Part shown: positions 10,791 through 22,721 of the stretch, in pieces | How positions within the stretch are numbered: position 1 is the stretch's first letter | How the letters are laid out: the number at the start of each line of letters is the position of its first letter | Source of the DNA: Bettongia penicillata ogilbyi | Lineage: Eukaryota > Chordata > Mammalia > Diprotodontia > Potoroidae | Length of the DNA: 64,000 bases | Reading direction: 5' to 3' | Assembly (NCBI GenBank): GCA_023548195.1 | Contig: JAJHZJ010000757.1 | Location: forward strand, 682,001 to 746,000 | Made by a program: the position numbers and the translations under genes | The notes under the pieces: generated by a model | What the model saw: only the letters and a program-made list of their open reading frames with translations | Database searches by the model: none | What the model was told of the DNA's origin: nothing

Positions 10791-12098
10791 TAGGAAGAAT
10801 GAGAAAAGCATTCTTTTACTGCAGCATATGCTTCAAGGAAGGAAAGAGGAGATTGGTGTTATATTGGGATCTCTCCCATCACTGCTCTTTTATATCTATG
10901 CTTCTCCCTCTACATATGCGGTAAAAGAATGTCAATACAGGAAAAAACTTAGGAAAGAAAAGGGTCATGTAGGAGCATGAGAAAAAGGGCTAGAGAAGAA
11001 AAACTATATGAAAAGGATGAATTTTAAAATAATTGAATATTTCATGAATTTTGAACAGTATAAATGTAATATAATCTTGGGAGAGTCAGGCAGAAGGTCA
11101 TTCAAAAGAAACTGGAAGTTAGATCTATTTAAGTCTACAAACATACATATGTATGTATACGAATCAATGTAAAACCATACAGAGAAGTGATTCCAAGTTT
11201 TGCTACTAGTGTTCAGGTGTCAGTGAATGAGGATAGAGGCAGCGATGGGGAGGGAACAACAGCCGGGCATCCTTTGGTAAGGGGAAAATGAATTTTGCAT
11301 TCTCTAGGCCAGTTTAGGGTGGTGATCTCAGGACTTGCGTTTGTAGAAGGTGAAATGACCTCTGAAGATGGTAATGAAAAAAATATGATTGGAAGTTGGC
11401 ACTCAGAAATGATCAAGGAAGCAAGGAGAAAATTTTTGTTTGACTATGGACTAGGAGGGAAGTGCCTAACATTGTGAATGTGAATTTGCTAAGTTTTGAC
11501 TCTCCATTAAGTCCTGGTGTGGAAAGTCAAAGGTGTGGAAATGTCAATGTAGGGTAGATTGGATTCTACTACTGTCCCCTCAATCCCCCAAATCACTTGC
11601 ATGCAAACAAAGTAAGTAATGATGAGAAACTATTTGTCAGTTTTTTGTATTGTACAATGTATAGTAATCTAGTGGTTTCTGGGATTCTTTTGGCTCTGTT
11701 TTGGGAAAGGGGTGCCTAGGGCTGGACCCAAGGTTATTCAAGGCATGAACAATGACCAAGAGTTTAAGGGCAAAGGGATTGAACTGCGCTGGGTTCAGCT
11801 TTTTGGAAAGTTACTTTGAACCAAAACATCCTCTCTACCCTTGAGAAGTTTTAAGAAAGTCAAATGAAATGCTTAGGAGTCAAGATGATGCTTTTTATCA
11901 GTCTGAGGGGTGATAGAGTTCAATTTCACCTTGGAGTGGAGAGTATGAAGACCTTTATGCTAACGGCCAGATGAGAAAATAGTTTTCCATGCCTTTCTAA
12001 GTGTGGCTTCATTGTTTGTTTTCAAGTTTTGTAAATTCCATCAACACTGGACATGTTTACATTTACATGTGAAAAATGGTATATTCCAAAGTTTTGTC
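10791..12098. other. Unassigned intergenic sequence
   Basis: No gene or repeat recognised. Frames of 60-68 codons here have no known domain. Confidence 0.4.
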
Positions 12099-12103
12099 TT
12101 ATC

Positions 12104-12184
<81 letters not shown>

Positions 12185-12222
12185 TATCTCTCTATCTCTC
12201 TGTCTATCTCTATATCTATATG
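12099..12222. repeat. (CTAT)n/(CT)n compound microsatellite
   Basis: About 13 CTAT units are followed by (CT)n and mixed CTAT/CTCTAT repeats. The 153- and 67-codon frames over this site are repeat translations. Confidence 0.95.
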
Positions 12223-12239
12223 TAATTATGCACACATAT

Positions 12240-12450
12240 CCAATCCAATTCAATAGACATTTATTAAGCATGTACTTTGTGTGGACTGTGTTAAGCTCAG
12301 GGGACACAATTAGTGAAAAGGAGGACAAATCCTGTTCTCAAAAAACTTACAATCTAATGAAGTGGAGGAGACAACATAAAAAAAGAGAGAGGAAAGGGTT
12401 GGGTCCCAGGGAGGACCCAGTGGGCACATTGTTTCTTGGAGTTGAAACAA
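12240..12450 (-). mobile_element. CR1/L2-clade LINE 3' end, antisense
   Basis: 'caattcaatagacatttattaagcatgtactttgtg' then 'tgttctcaaaaaacttacaatctaatg' then 'aggagacaacat' is the same antisense tail as at 263 and 14950. It abuts the microsatellite. Confidence 0.7.
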
Positions 12451-13160
12451 GGCAGAGCTGCTGATGCAAAGTGAATGAAAGTTTGAAAGAACAGTTTCTC
12501 TATAAAGGAAGGCAGTAGGAGGAGTTTGGCACTCTGGTCTCCAGCCCTCCAAACCCAAAAGAGAGAAGGATGAATGAGGTGTGCCAATCAAGGGTTTATA
12601 TATCTATATCTATCTATGAATTTTGTTGAGGTCTTCTTTACAGGGGTAAGGCTCTTACAGTTACATGACAGATATTACAAGCACCAAGCAATTAATTCCT
12701 CACTTGGAATTTCTCAGTCCTTTATAATTCTGACAATAATTTTAACAAACTAAAGGAATAGAAAAGTGAATTATTCTTAACTCATGGTTATACATGTTAG
12801 TGAGGGGCATGTATTTATAAGTAATCTGTACTGAATGTATTTACGTACATATTTATTAAACATACACATATGTATAAAATCATTAAATATATGTATGTAT
12901 TTATATTTCAAGTTATTGACAGGATGATAAAGGACTGAGAAACTGCAGTCAGGAAATTACTCAGCACTTTCAATGATCACAAGCTGCTCCCTTTTACAGG
13001 TATGACATAAAATGGCATCTTTTCAGCATCAATTATGGCTGTAAAGTGCAGACAACCACAATTTCTGAAAAAAAAAAAGATAAAATTGGAGGCAGATCAA
13101 AGGAATTTAAAAATTCAGATCTCCGAAGCATACTATTTTTCACTTAATGTTTTTGAGGTG
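12451..13160. other. Unassigned intergenic sequence
   Basis: A few TATC units lie near 12596-12615 and an AT-rich ATGTATGTATTTA stretch at about 12840-12910. No gene is seen. Confidence 0.4.
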
Positions 13161-13164
13161 GTTA

Positions 13165-13376
13165 TTTTGATCTATTTTCTTTCACAACGTGACTAATATG
13201 GTCATATATTTTTATATGACTTTATACATATAACCTATATAAAGCTGCTTATTGTCTCAGGGAAGAGGAAGGAGAGTTTGGGAGGGAGAGAATCTGGAAC
13301 TGAAAATTTAAAAATGAATGTTAAATTTGTTTTTTTCATGTAATTGGGAAAAAATAAAATATCAAAAAAATTGAGG
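13165..13376 (+). mobile_element. L1 LINE 3' UTR end, sense, 5' truncated
   Basis: 'tttcacaacgtgactaatatgg' is followed by a G/A-rich stretch (GGGAAGAGGAAGGAGAG), then 'aactgaaaatttaaaaatgaatgttaaa' and 'atgtaattgggaaaaaataaaat'. This is the end of a marsupial-type L1 with its A-rich tail. The antisense equivalents are at 23920 and 24120. Confidence 0.8.
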
Positions 13377-14310
13377 TCTCTGATACTCATCATTCAAAAT
13401 CCTAACATGATAGGGGTATAAGGAGTTAGCCCTCCAAATTAGCTTTCCTCTTATTAACTATGTCATTAGTTTCTCATGACACTTGCTAGCCAGGGATACT
13501 CCTGGGCAAATTGTGATGTAGAAAAAAACTTGTCTTCGTCATCTTTATTCTACTCCTTTTTGCATCCTTGTCTCTGCCTATTGTGATCTCCTCTGCTCCT
13601 TTCTCATGTGGTACTTGGATTCAACATCTCTAATATTATACATTCATAAAAATAGGTTCTGTTCACTGAACCAGAGTTAGAAGTTCTGTTATTGTCAACC
13701 GCTTGACTTGAGTTTATGTGGAGCTGGAAGAATTCATCTCTTCTCTTTGACAAAGGAGAAAGGGAAAATTCTTTTCCATCTTGGGCTGTGGAATATGTGT
13801 TGAATCCTATAGGACAGAAAGTGGCAGGATGGGATGAAGATAATTAAATATAACACCTTTGGCTGTGCACAAAGATGACTGAATCCAAGCTTCTTGATCT
13901 GTAGATTCCAGTGATTTTTATGCATATTAAAGATAAAAGAGAAATGAATTCTGCTCCAATTCACATTAATTATATGTGGCCCTTTGGCTCCTTGCACATT
14001 GCCAAGAGTTTGAAATCCTCAATATCTATTCTACTGAATATAGAAAAGAAAAATACAGCAACTGGGATAATAGCATTTGTCAGTTTCATTTACAGCTCAT
14101 TTAGCTTGGCTGAATTAATGAGTACCTATTAGACTGACTTGCAAGGATCTCTTTACACATTCTTAAAGAATACTATACAATTAAATATCATGGTGGCAGA
14201 ATCATAGAGAACAGAGACAGTTCATATAGCAGTTGCTTTTAAAATGGCTGTAGTTAGTCAATCAACAAGCATTCTTTGAGCATCTATGCCTTATCGATAG
14301 AGCATGGTGC
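13377..14310. other. Unassigned intergenic sequence
   Basis: No gene or repeat recognised. The overlapping 87- and 73-codon frames on opposite strands near 13734-14132 look like chance. Confidence 0.4.
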
Positions 14311-14314
14311 TATG

Positions 14315-14896
14315 GGGCCATGTCCTCCATGAAGCTTTCCTACATATTTCAAGATAAATATGATTTCTTCTCCATCTGGACTTCTATGATAATTCACGTC
14401 TTTATACTTGTGTATAAGCAGACATCTCCTGAAGTAAACTGCTCCCCCCACAGACACATATTTATTGCTTTCTTGATAGTTGGGGAATCTAGTTGGCACA
14501 GTCAATAGAGTGCTGGACTTGGAGTCAGAGAGATGGGAGTTCTAATCCAGCCTCGGATGTTTGCTGGCTTTGTGGGCCTGAAAATGTCACTTGGTCAGCC
14601 TCATTCAACCTTAGTGTCCTCACTGTAAAACAGAAATAATAATAGCACCTACATCACAGGACCACTATGGAGAGTAAATAATATCTATATAATGCTTTGC
14701 AAAGCTTAAGGGTCTATGTAAGTAGTAGTTATTATTAATCTCTATGCCTTATTCTCTACTAGAATGTAGGTTTCTGAGGACAAAGTGCATGCTCCAAACA
14801 TCTCTGTATGTCTTAAGCACCTCAGCATCTTACAGATTCAGTAAATAGTTAGTACTCTTAGCATGATAGACTGTTGTTAAATAAATGAATGAATGT
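14315..14896 (+). mobile_element. L2 LINE 3' end, sense, split by a SINE
   Basis: The left part at 14315-14488 has 'cctccatgaagctttcctac' and 'tatgataattcacgtc'. The right part at 14737-14896 has 'ctactagaatgtaggtttctgaggacaaagtg' and 'ttcagtaaatagttag', ending in AATAAATGAATGAATG. The order matches an L2 3' end interrupted by the SINE at 14489-14736. Confidence 0.6.
14489..14736 (+). mobile_element. MIR-like marsupial SINE, sense
   Basis: The head reads TTGGCACAGTCAATAGAGTG then TGGACTTGGAGTCAGAGAG. The tail has 'aataataatagcacctacatcacagg' and 'aatgctttgcaaagctta'. It appears to have landed inside the L2 fragment. Confidence 0.75.
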
Positions 14897-14949
14897 GTGC
14901 CAAAGAAATAAAGGACAGAATTGTTACCCTAGGGGCTTAATCCTTTGTT

Positions 14950-16206
14950 AATCAATCAATAGCATTTATTAACTGCCTACTAAGTGCCAAATTGTGGGAA
15001 TAGAAAGACAGAGAGCCATCCCTTCTCTCAAGCATTTCAGTCAAATGGACTAGCAACATACAAACGGCTATATACAAACCAAATATATAGGATAAATTGG
15101 AGATGATCTCATGAAGAAAGCACCAGTCTTAAGGAAGACTGTGAAAAGTTTCTTGTGAACAGTAGAATTTTAGTTGGAACTGAAGGGAACCAGTGAAGTC
15201 AGGAGAGGATGAGGTGGAAGAGAACTCCAAAGATAGGAGTAGCTAATGATTCTGCCCAGAGTTGGGAGATGGGGTGTCTTGTTCAAGGAACAGGAAGTAA
15301 GCCAGTGACACCGTATCAAAGAGCAATGTGTAAGGAGACTAGACAGATGGGGGGTGGGGCAGATTTTGATATGTCTTGAAAGCCAAAGAGCATTATATAT
15401 TTGATCCTAGGAGAGATAGGGAGTCACTGGAGTTTATTGAAAGGGAGGGTAACTTGGATCAGATAGGTACTTTAGAAACCTGTCAGTTTGACAAGTGAAT
15501 AGAAGGTACACAAGAATGAGGAGAGACATTAGTTAGGGAGAACAATCAGTAGGTTGTTACAATGGTCTAGACCTGAGGGGATGAGGGCATATATCAGTGT
15601 GGTGTCAGTGTCAGAGGAAAGAAGGGGGCATATGTGAGAAATGGAATGAAGAAAAAATCTCTAGGACTTGGCAACAGATTAGATATGGGGGGGAGAGGTG
15701 GTGGTGAGCGAGAGTGAGGAGTAAAGGATGTCATCAGGCTTGTTCCTGGTTGACTGAGAAGATGGTAGTACTTCTCATAGTAATAGGATAGTTAGGAAAA
15801 AGATAGAGCTTGAGGGGAAAGATAATGAGTTGAGTTTGGGACATGTGTTTAGGATGTTTATGGATCAAGAAAGAGGCTGGGCGGTGGATAAGCAAAACCA
15901 GCACAGATATGATAATTGAATCCATGGAAACTGATGTAATTGCATTAGAGAAAATGAAATAATATAGAGGGAGAAGAGAAATGGGCCAAGACAGAGTCCT
16001 GTGGGACTCCTATTGCCAACATGCATGACCTGGCTGAAGGTCCAGCAAAAGAGACTGAGAGGAGTGATTAGATAGGAAGAAAACCAGGAGAGAATTATTT
16101 ACCAAAAAACTAGAGAAAGTGTCAATGAGAAAAGGGTGATTGGTAGCTCCAAAGACTGAATTCAGGTCAAGAAAGATGACGATTGAGAAAAAACCATTGT
16201 TAGTGG
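14950..16206 (-). mobile_element. Long CR1/L2-clade LINE, 3' part, antisense
   Basis: A 1.25-kb antisense LINE. The + strand starts with 'atcaatagcatttattaactgcctactaagtgcc' and continues through 'gagttgggagatggggtgtc' and 'atttgatcctaggagagatagggagtcactgg'. On the minus strand, 16136-16174 translates to FLDLNSVFGATNH, a decayed reverse-transcriptase motif A (family form DLSxxFDTVxH). It is cut at 16206 by the 5' end of an L1. More of the same element seems to continue at 20640-21200. Confidence 0.75.
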
Positions 16207-17047
16207 CAGAGAGCAGAACCAAGATGGCAGAGTAATGACAGGGAATTGCCTGAGCTCTCCAAAATCTCCCTCCACATAACTTAAAATAATGCCTCAAAAT
16301 GAATTCTGGAGTGGCAGAAGCAACAAATGAAGGCAGTGAAACAATTTTCTAGCCAAAGACAACTTAGAAGTTTGAGAGGAAAGGTCTATCTCACTGGGGT
16401 GAGAATGGAATGCAGTTCAGCACAGTCCAATGCTGGTGGTGCCCTGGTAATTCAGAGGGAAGTCAAGCCTTAGCAAGCCAGTGAAGTGCTTAGGGATGAT
16501 TGAAATCAGCAACAGGGACTTCTGGAGCTCTTAGGCCACAGGGGACCTGAAAATTGGTCAGAAGAGGATTACAGGGGACCCTTGCTATCACTGGGTCTCT
16601 GCAGGACTCTGTTGCATTGCCTGGGTAACAGTCTCTGGTTATAGTCTCAAGATGAAGAGGAGCACTAGTACACTAGTGAATAGGGTTATAGGGGAGCATG
16701 GAATCTAGTTACAATTCCAGGGCAGAGAAAAGTGCTTATGGTTGTTCATAGACCAGAGCACAGGCCAGAAGAGCAGTAACCATACCTCTCCTTAGATCAT
16801 ATCACCTTGGAGGAGCTGAAAATTTACAAATCCCCAGAATTAACTCTGAAAATAGCTACACAAAAATCCCTGAAGTTTGGGGCAGTGCCCCCTCCAGCTC
16901 AGAAGCAGATCCCAACTTTAACATAAAATTAAAAGTCAAAAAATAAGTTGTAAAAAGAGCAAAAACAAAAACAGAACACAAGCATAGAAATTTGCCATGG
17001 TGACAGGGAAGATCAAAACACAAACTCAGGAGAGGAAAACAATGTCA

Positions 17048-17990
17048 AAATGATTACATGCAACCCCTCAAAGAAAAATGCCAATTGGTGTCAGGCCCCC
17101 CAAAGAATTTGGGGACAGCTCAAAGGATTTAAAAAATCAAATAAGAGAGGGAAAGGAAAAATTGGGAGAAGAGATGAGAGTGATGCAAGAGAATCATGAA
17201 AAAAAGGATGAATATCTTGGTAAAGGAAACACACAAAAAAATGGAAAAAGATATGCAAAAAATTTACTGAAGGAAACAACTCCTTAAGAAGTAGAATTGG
17301 CCAGATGGAAAAGGCATATGAGAGCTAACTAAAGAAAATTATTACTTAAAAAATTATATTTGAGAAAGTGGAAGCTAATGATACAATTAGACATCAAGAA
17401 ACAAGAAAATAAAATCAAAAGAATCAAAAATAGAAGAAAATGCAAAATATCTCACTGGAAAAACAACTGATCTGGAAAATAGAACAAGAAGAGATCATTT
17501 AAGAATTATTGGACTACCTGAAAACCATGATAAAAAGAAGAGTCTAGTTATCATATTTGAAGAAATTATTAAGGAAAACTGCTCTGATACGCTAGACCAA
17601 GGAAGTAAAATAGAAATGAAAAGAATCCACCAATCACCTTCTAAAAGAGATCCCAAAAATGAAAACTCCCAGCAATATTAAAGCCAAATTCCAGAGCTCC
17701 CAGGTCAAGGAGAAAACATTACAAGTAGTCAGAAAGAAACAATTCAAATATTGTGGAGCCACAGCCAGGATGACATAAGATTTACAGCTTCTATAATAAA
17801 GGATCAGACTATTTGGATTATGATATTTGAGAAGGCAAAGGAGCTAGGATTATAACTAAGAATCATCTACCAGTGAAACAGTATAATCCTTCAGTGGAAA
17901 AAATTGATATTTAATGAAATAGAAGACTTTCAAGCACTCTTAATGGAAAGACCATAGATTAACAGAAAATTGAGTTTTAAAATACAATGC
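17048..17990 (+). pseudogene. L1 ORF1 remnant (old copy)
   Basis: ORF1 encodes the RNA-binding chaperone of L1, made of a coiled coil, an RRM and a C-terminal domain, which trimerises on L1 RNA. Here the longest open part, 17078-17287, encodes a Lys/Glu-rich coiled-coil-like stretch. The later segment around 17600-17900 ('aatccaccaatcaccttctaaaagagatccc', 'ccagagctcccaggtcaagg') parallels the RRM part of the copy at 46080-46480. Stops and frameshifts break it throughout, and the exact ends are uncertain. Confidence 0.65.
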
Positions 17991-18283
17991 TCAAGAGAAG
18001 CATGAAAAGGTAAACAAGAGAGAGAAATTATAAGGGATTCAATAAAGTTAAACTGTCTACATTCCTACATGGGAAAATGATAGTTGCAACTCTTCGGAAC
18101 TTTATCATTATTAGGGCAGTTAGAAAGAGTGTATATAGACAAAGCACACACGCATGAATTGACTATGATGGGATGATGTCCAAGAAAACAGAATTAATGT
18201 GATGGATGAGAAAAGGAGGAAGGGAGAGGTAGAAGGTGGTAGATTATCTCACATGAAAGTTTGAAGTAGGAGAGGGTGAAAGC

Positions 18284-18286
<3 letters not shown>

Positions 18287-18345
<59 letters not shown>
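18287..18345. repeat. (GA)n microsatellite inside the L1 inter-ORF purine tract
   Basis: About 29 GA units sit in a longer purine-rich strand (18195-18360). The same position in the L1 at 44786 is an uninterrupted polypurine tract at 46860-47060, just before ORF2. The microsatellite therefore seems to have grown inside the element. Confidence 0.9.
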
Positions 18346-18349
<4 letters not shown>

Positions 18350-18374
18350 AACAGGGAGGGTGGAGAGAAATAGA

Positions 18375-19861
18375 CAGTAATCATACCTGTGAATGTGAAT
18401 GAGATGAACTCTCCCATGAAACAGAAGCAGATAGCAGACTGCATTAAAAAACAAAATCCTATAATATGTTATTTACCAAAAACACATTTGAAACAAACAC
18501 ACACACACACAAAGCAAAGGTAAGAGGGGCTAGAACAGAATCTATTCTGTTGGAATAAAATAAAGCAAGGATAACAATCATGATCTAAGATAAAGCAAAA
18601 CAAAAATAGATCTAATTAAAACAGATAAAGAAGGAAACTATATCTTACTAAAAGGTAGCATAAACAATGAAGTAATATCAATACTGAAGATATTTGCACC
18701 AAATCATATACATTCAAATTTTTAAAGGAGAAATTAAATGAGTTATAAGAAGAAATAGACAACAAAATAATAGTAGTGGGGAACCTCAACTTTCCCCTCT
18801 AAGAACTATATAAAACTAACTAAAAACTAAATAAGAAAGAAGTTAAGGAGGTCAATAGAATTTTATAAAGTTAGATATGATAGATTTTTGGAGAAAACTG
18901 AGTAGGAATGTAAGTAAATATACTTTTTCTCAGAGTTACATGGCACCTACACACAAATTATCCATATGTTAGGGCATAAAAACCTCTCAACCAAATGCCA
19001 AAAAATTAAATGTACCATTTCAGTTCACAATGAAATGACTATGGAAATATAAATTACAAATTAAAATTGGAAATGAAATAATTTGATCCTAAAAAATGAG
19101 TGGGGCAAATATCAAATTATAGAAACACTCAACAATTTCACTAAAGGGAATTATACCAATGAGGCAATATAGAAAAATTTATGGAATTCAGCCAGAGCAG
19201 TACTTAGGGGAAAATTTATTTCTCCAAATATTTACATCAACAAAATAGAAAAGGAGCAGATCAATGACTTGAGCATGTAACTAAAAAACTAGAAAAAGAA
19301 CAAATTAAAAATCTTCAATTAAACAACAAATTGGAAATCCTGAAAATCAAAGAAGAGATTAATAAAACTGAAAGTAACAAAACCATTGAACCATTGAAAT
19401 AAAACTAGGAACTGATTGTATGAACAAATCTTAATAAAATAGATAAACCATTGCATAATTTGATTTAAAAAAGAAAGTCAAATCACCAGTGTCAAATATG
19501 AAAAGCACCACTATTCACCATCAGTGAAGAAGCATTTAAGGAAATTATTAGGAGTTATTTTGCCCTATTACATGCCAGTAAATCTGAAAATATAAGTTAA
19601 ATGTATGAATATTTACAAATATCTAAATCGCCAAGATCAACAAAAGAGGAAATAGAACACTTAACTAGCTCCATCTTAGAAAAAGAAATGGTACAAGCCA
19701 TAAATAATCTATCTAAAAAAAATCCCCAGGACCAGATGGATTCACAAGTGAATTCTACCAAACATTAAAAAAATCCCAATCAATTCCAATAGTATATAAA
19801 CTTCTTGGAAAAATAGTTGAGGAAGGAGTTCTAGCAAATTCCCTTTATGACACAATATATA
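18375..19861 (+). pseudogene. L1 ORF2 remnant, 5' half (old copy)
   Basis: The start 'ccTGTGAATGTGAATGAGATG' is equivalent to the endonuclease start of ORF2 near 47085. It covers the endonuclease and the front of the reverse transcriptase, up to 'aatccccaggaccagatggattcacaagtg' near 19725-19755 ([12 protein letters not shown]). The catalytic reverse-transcriptase motif (FADD) is not present because the element ends before it. Many frameshifts; not functional. Confidence 0.75.
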
Positions 19862-20400
19862 GTGTTGATTGGTGTTTGTTATTAGTTCTTCATTCTTGAA
19901 GAGGACCATGACATCAGGAAGGTGATACCATGACTCGCAAGTGAACTGGATTTAACTGAGGAACGGCTGTGCAAACTCACCAGCCTCAGTTTCTCCTACG
20001 GAGCCATCTGGGCCCGTTGGCAAGAAATAGATCAACACAACAGGAGATGGCCCTCAATGCAGTGGGAGATGTTGGTCTTTTTAAGCTAGAGTCTTTCCCA
20101 TGTCTGTTTGACTGAGGCAATGCCCATTCAGTGATTACAACTAAGCAAAATATGAGACAAAGAATGGCCTCTTTTACCTAGATTTAAAAAAAAAAGCAAT
20201 CTGGGAGGGGAAGACTCTCAGGGTTTTTGGCCAAAACAGAAGCAATTGCTTTTTACATTCACTCTGAGTAATCAGGGCCCACACAAAGACCAGGTTTGGT
20301 CTGGGACCTATTGTTGACTAATCAATGAGAGCCAAAGTGATTTGGGTTTAAAGTCATGGCCCTTGGTGGGGTGTGTGGGTGGAATCTGGCCCATAAACTT
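19862..20400 (-). mobile_element. Interspersed repeat with WSINE1-type tail, copy 1
   Basis: 'agttcttcattcttgaagaggaccatgacatcagg' leads to 'aagtgaactggatttaactgagg', 'gtgcaaactcaccagcctcag' and 'aggagatggccctcaatgcagtgggag'. After this comes about 240 bp ('aagcaatctgggaggggaag', 'ttggtctgggacctattgttgactaat'), part of which recurs at 60560-60590. Class uncertain. Confidence 0.65.
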
Positions 20401-20610
20401 GTTGTTGTTTGTCCTATGATATCAGAGAAATGATGATACGACTTGCACTTGACTTTGTTTGAGTTAGGGAGGGCTGTGCAAGGTCACCAGCCTCACGTTT
20501 TCCTCCTGAGTCATCTGGGTCCAGTAGCTAGATATTCACCAGGATGACTGGAGATGGCCCAAGATCTCCCAGACCTTGGCCTTTTAGGCTAAGGCCTTTT
20601 CAGGTAGCCA
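20401..20610 (-). mobile_element. WSINE1-type tail, copy 2 (direct repeat of copy 1)
   Basis: 'tgatatcagagaaatgatgatacgacttgcacttgac', 'gggctgtgcaaggtcaccagcctca' and 'caccaggatgactggagatggccc' match the start of copy 1 and the composite SINE at 60658. The two lie head to tail. Confidence 0.75.
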
Positions 20611-20639
20611 GCAGAGGTTTCAGTCATCAAAATTTATAT

Positions 20640-21200
20640 TCCTTGGGCAGAGCAGCTCAGAGTGAGGAAGGAGGAAAGGAGAGGAGAGAAGTGAGAGAAT
20701 GGTGATGAAAGAGGACAGCATCTTTTAGAGAAGATGGCATGGAATGATTGCTTTATACACAGAAAGCTTTACTTTGGCAAGGAAAAAGGCTACTTTTTCA
20801 TGTGCAATGGTGGAGAAGAAGGAAATGGAAGTAGAAGCCTCTGTGTGATGTGAATGAAGAGGAGAGAAGAGGACACTTCCGATGAATGATGAAATATGAG
20901 TCAGGGTTCTCATCTGAAAGGTAGGGGGGCAATGGAAGCATGAAGAACTATAAAAGGTCTGGAAAAGCTCTTGTGGTGAGTGAGGGAGGGAGGTATGAAA
21001 GTATTGACTGCAGTGAGGGACCAGTTGAGATTATGCAACATAAATTTGTGGATCCAGTCAGTAAGATTTCTTGATTTTCTTCATCTTTGTTCAGCTGCAC
21101 TTAGGCAGGAATGAAGGTAGCAGATAGTGGATGTTATCCAAGGTTGAAGCTTGGCAGAGTAAGGTTGGTGATAGGATAAGGAGGCAAGAGGGCAATACTA
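20640..21200 (-). mobile_element. CR1/L2-clade LINE, 5' continuation, antisense
   Basis: 'ttactttggcaaggaaaaaggc', 'cagtgagggaccagttgagattatgcaacata' and 'agctgcacttaggcaggaatgaagg' are in the order I expect for the antisense ORF2 of the LINE at 14950-16206. This rests on memory of the family and is weaker than the 3' part. Confidence 0.55.
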
Positions 21201-21660
21201 CTTTGGAATCATTTCAACTATGATGTTTATAGAAATTAAGAGTCCAAAATTATTGCATGAGGAAGATGAGGTGGGGGATGGGAGGCAAAATTATCATTCA
21301 GAAGAGTGACTATAAAGCCAGTCATTAATAATGGTCACATATTTGTGATGTAACTGCAGTACTTCTCAAATGAAGGCAAAATGTATTGAATAGCATATGT
21401 ATGCAATACATACATATATATTTAAATTTATACTATTATCCCTTTGTTACTTATTATATCCCTAAAATTGGTAAGGGACCCCACAGGACAAGGAACTTGA
21501 CCTTTACAACTATATTTATAAGCCACCTGCAATTCTGTATAACCCTCCTTTCTCAGTGCTATGCCAGCTGTCAGGGCTAAATACAAGATGAGCCATAACA
21601 ACCTTTTTATGATGACCAAATGCCCTGAAGCATAGATGTGAAGCTAAGGGAGGAAGATGA
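21201..21660. other. Unassigned intergenic sequence
   Basis: No gene or recognised repeat. A short ATACATACATATA stretch lies near 21405-21425. Confidence 0.4.
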
Positions 21661-21664
21661 GGCA

Positions 21665-21930
21665 ATAATGGCAATCAAAATTTTAAAAATGATGATGATG
21701 AAAATGATTGCCAGTATTTATACAGAACTTTAAAGTTTGTAAAACCCTTTGCATATATTATCTAATTTGATGCTTACAACAGTCTTGTAAAGTTGGTATT
21801 ATCATTATTCCACCCCCCCACCTTACATATGAGGAAACTGAGTCTGAGAGTAGTTAAGTGATTTGCCCAGGATCATATAGCTTATAATTATCTGAGGGAG
21901 GATTTGAACTCAGAATTCATACATCATAAT
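21665..21930 (-). mobile_element. MIR/Ther1-like SINE, antisense
   Basis: 'actttaaagtttgtaaaaccctttgc', 'tatctaatttgatgcttacaacagtc', 'atatgaggaaactgagtctgagag', 'agtgatttgcccaggatcata' and 'gatttgaactcagaa' are the full antisense order of this SINE type. A GATGATGATG run precedes it. Confidence 0.8.
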
Positions 21931-22375
21931 TTTTGCCCCTAAGGTATAAAAGCACAAAGATCAGTTCAGTCTCTGCTTCTTTTGCTCATGGTTGCTTTGT
22001 ATTGGTGTTGGCAGCAACAGTCTCAAGAGATACACCCCCTTTGCAAACTGGAATAAGCATAGTTAAAGGGGCCCAAAACAGTCTTGTCTCTTCCTATATA
22101 AGACTGACCAGCTATGGGCCTTTATCCTCATAGTATCACCAATTAAAAATGAAGCCAAGACACGCAAGGGAGTGTATTGCCTTATTTCCCTTCTGAGAGG
22201 AATACCGGATTTTCACGGTTGTACGTACTTCAGTGGGAGGGAATGATGACTGTCCACCTTGTGAAAGCTGAGTTATAGTGTCTGCTCACTGCAGTGCATT
22301 CCAGTAGCCACTCACCAGCCTCAAACATTCTGAGTGCCATAGAACATTGAAAGACCCCAGATAAGTTTCCTGATC
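21931..22375. other. Unassigned intergenic sequence
   Basis: No gene or recognised repeat. One 66-codon frame without a known domain. Confidence 0.4.
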
Positions 22376-22379
22376 TAGT

Positions 22380-22600
22380 TCATAGGGATAGAAATGGGAC
22401 TTGTGATTTCACTGCTTCAGGGAACTCCCAAATGAGGGAACCCTCTCCACCAATGCAGTTCAGCACCTACTCTGGAATTTCTAGTTATAGTTGCCCAGAG
22501 CACTGAAAGGGAAAGAAACTTAGTTACCACATATGGATTTGAACTAGGGTCTTCAAGACCAACTTTTTATCCGCTATCCAATGCTGTCTTTATGGATCTG
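22380..22600 (-). mobile_element. MIR-like marsupial SINE, antisense
   Basis: 'gggacttgtgatttcactgcttcagggaactccc', 'accaatgcagttcagcacctactctgg', 'agagcactgaaagggaaag', 'gatttgaactagggtc' and 'ccgctatccaatgctg'. The best-preserved copy of this type in the window. Confidence 0.8.
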
Positions 22601-22697
22601 AAGAATATTAAATGAGTGAGAATATCTTCTTTGTCCTCAACTTCCCAAACTTTCTGGGCCTTGGTATCTATATAGGAGGTTCCAGACTAGTTATACC

Positions 22698-22721
22698 AAA
22701 AAAAAAAAAAAAAAAAAAAAA
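22698..22721. repeat. Poly-A run
   Basis: About 24 consecutive A. No retroposon body with a matching 3' end is recognised directly upstream. Confidence 0.9.

Larger units (their letters stand above)
16207..19861 (+). mobile_element. Old L1 LINE, 5' half, sense
   Basis: It starts at AGCAGAACCAAGATGGCAGA, similar to the start of the L1 at 44786. It contains a 5' UTR, ORF1 remains, a purine-rich inter-ORF region and the first half of ORF2. It stops at 'ttccctttatgacacaat', where the better L1 (44786-51290) continues with the rest of the reverse transcriptase. L1s are normally lost from the 5' side, so the missing 3' half implies a later deletion or replacement. The next bases belong to a SINE-tail repeat. 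It interrupts an antisense L2-class LINE. Confidence 0.85.

Noticed and set aside
12003..12464. 153-codon plus-strand frame
   Set aside because: Its middle is Ser/Ile/Tyr/Leu repeats from the (CTAT)n/(CT)n microsatellite and its end is an antisense LINE tail.
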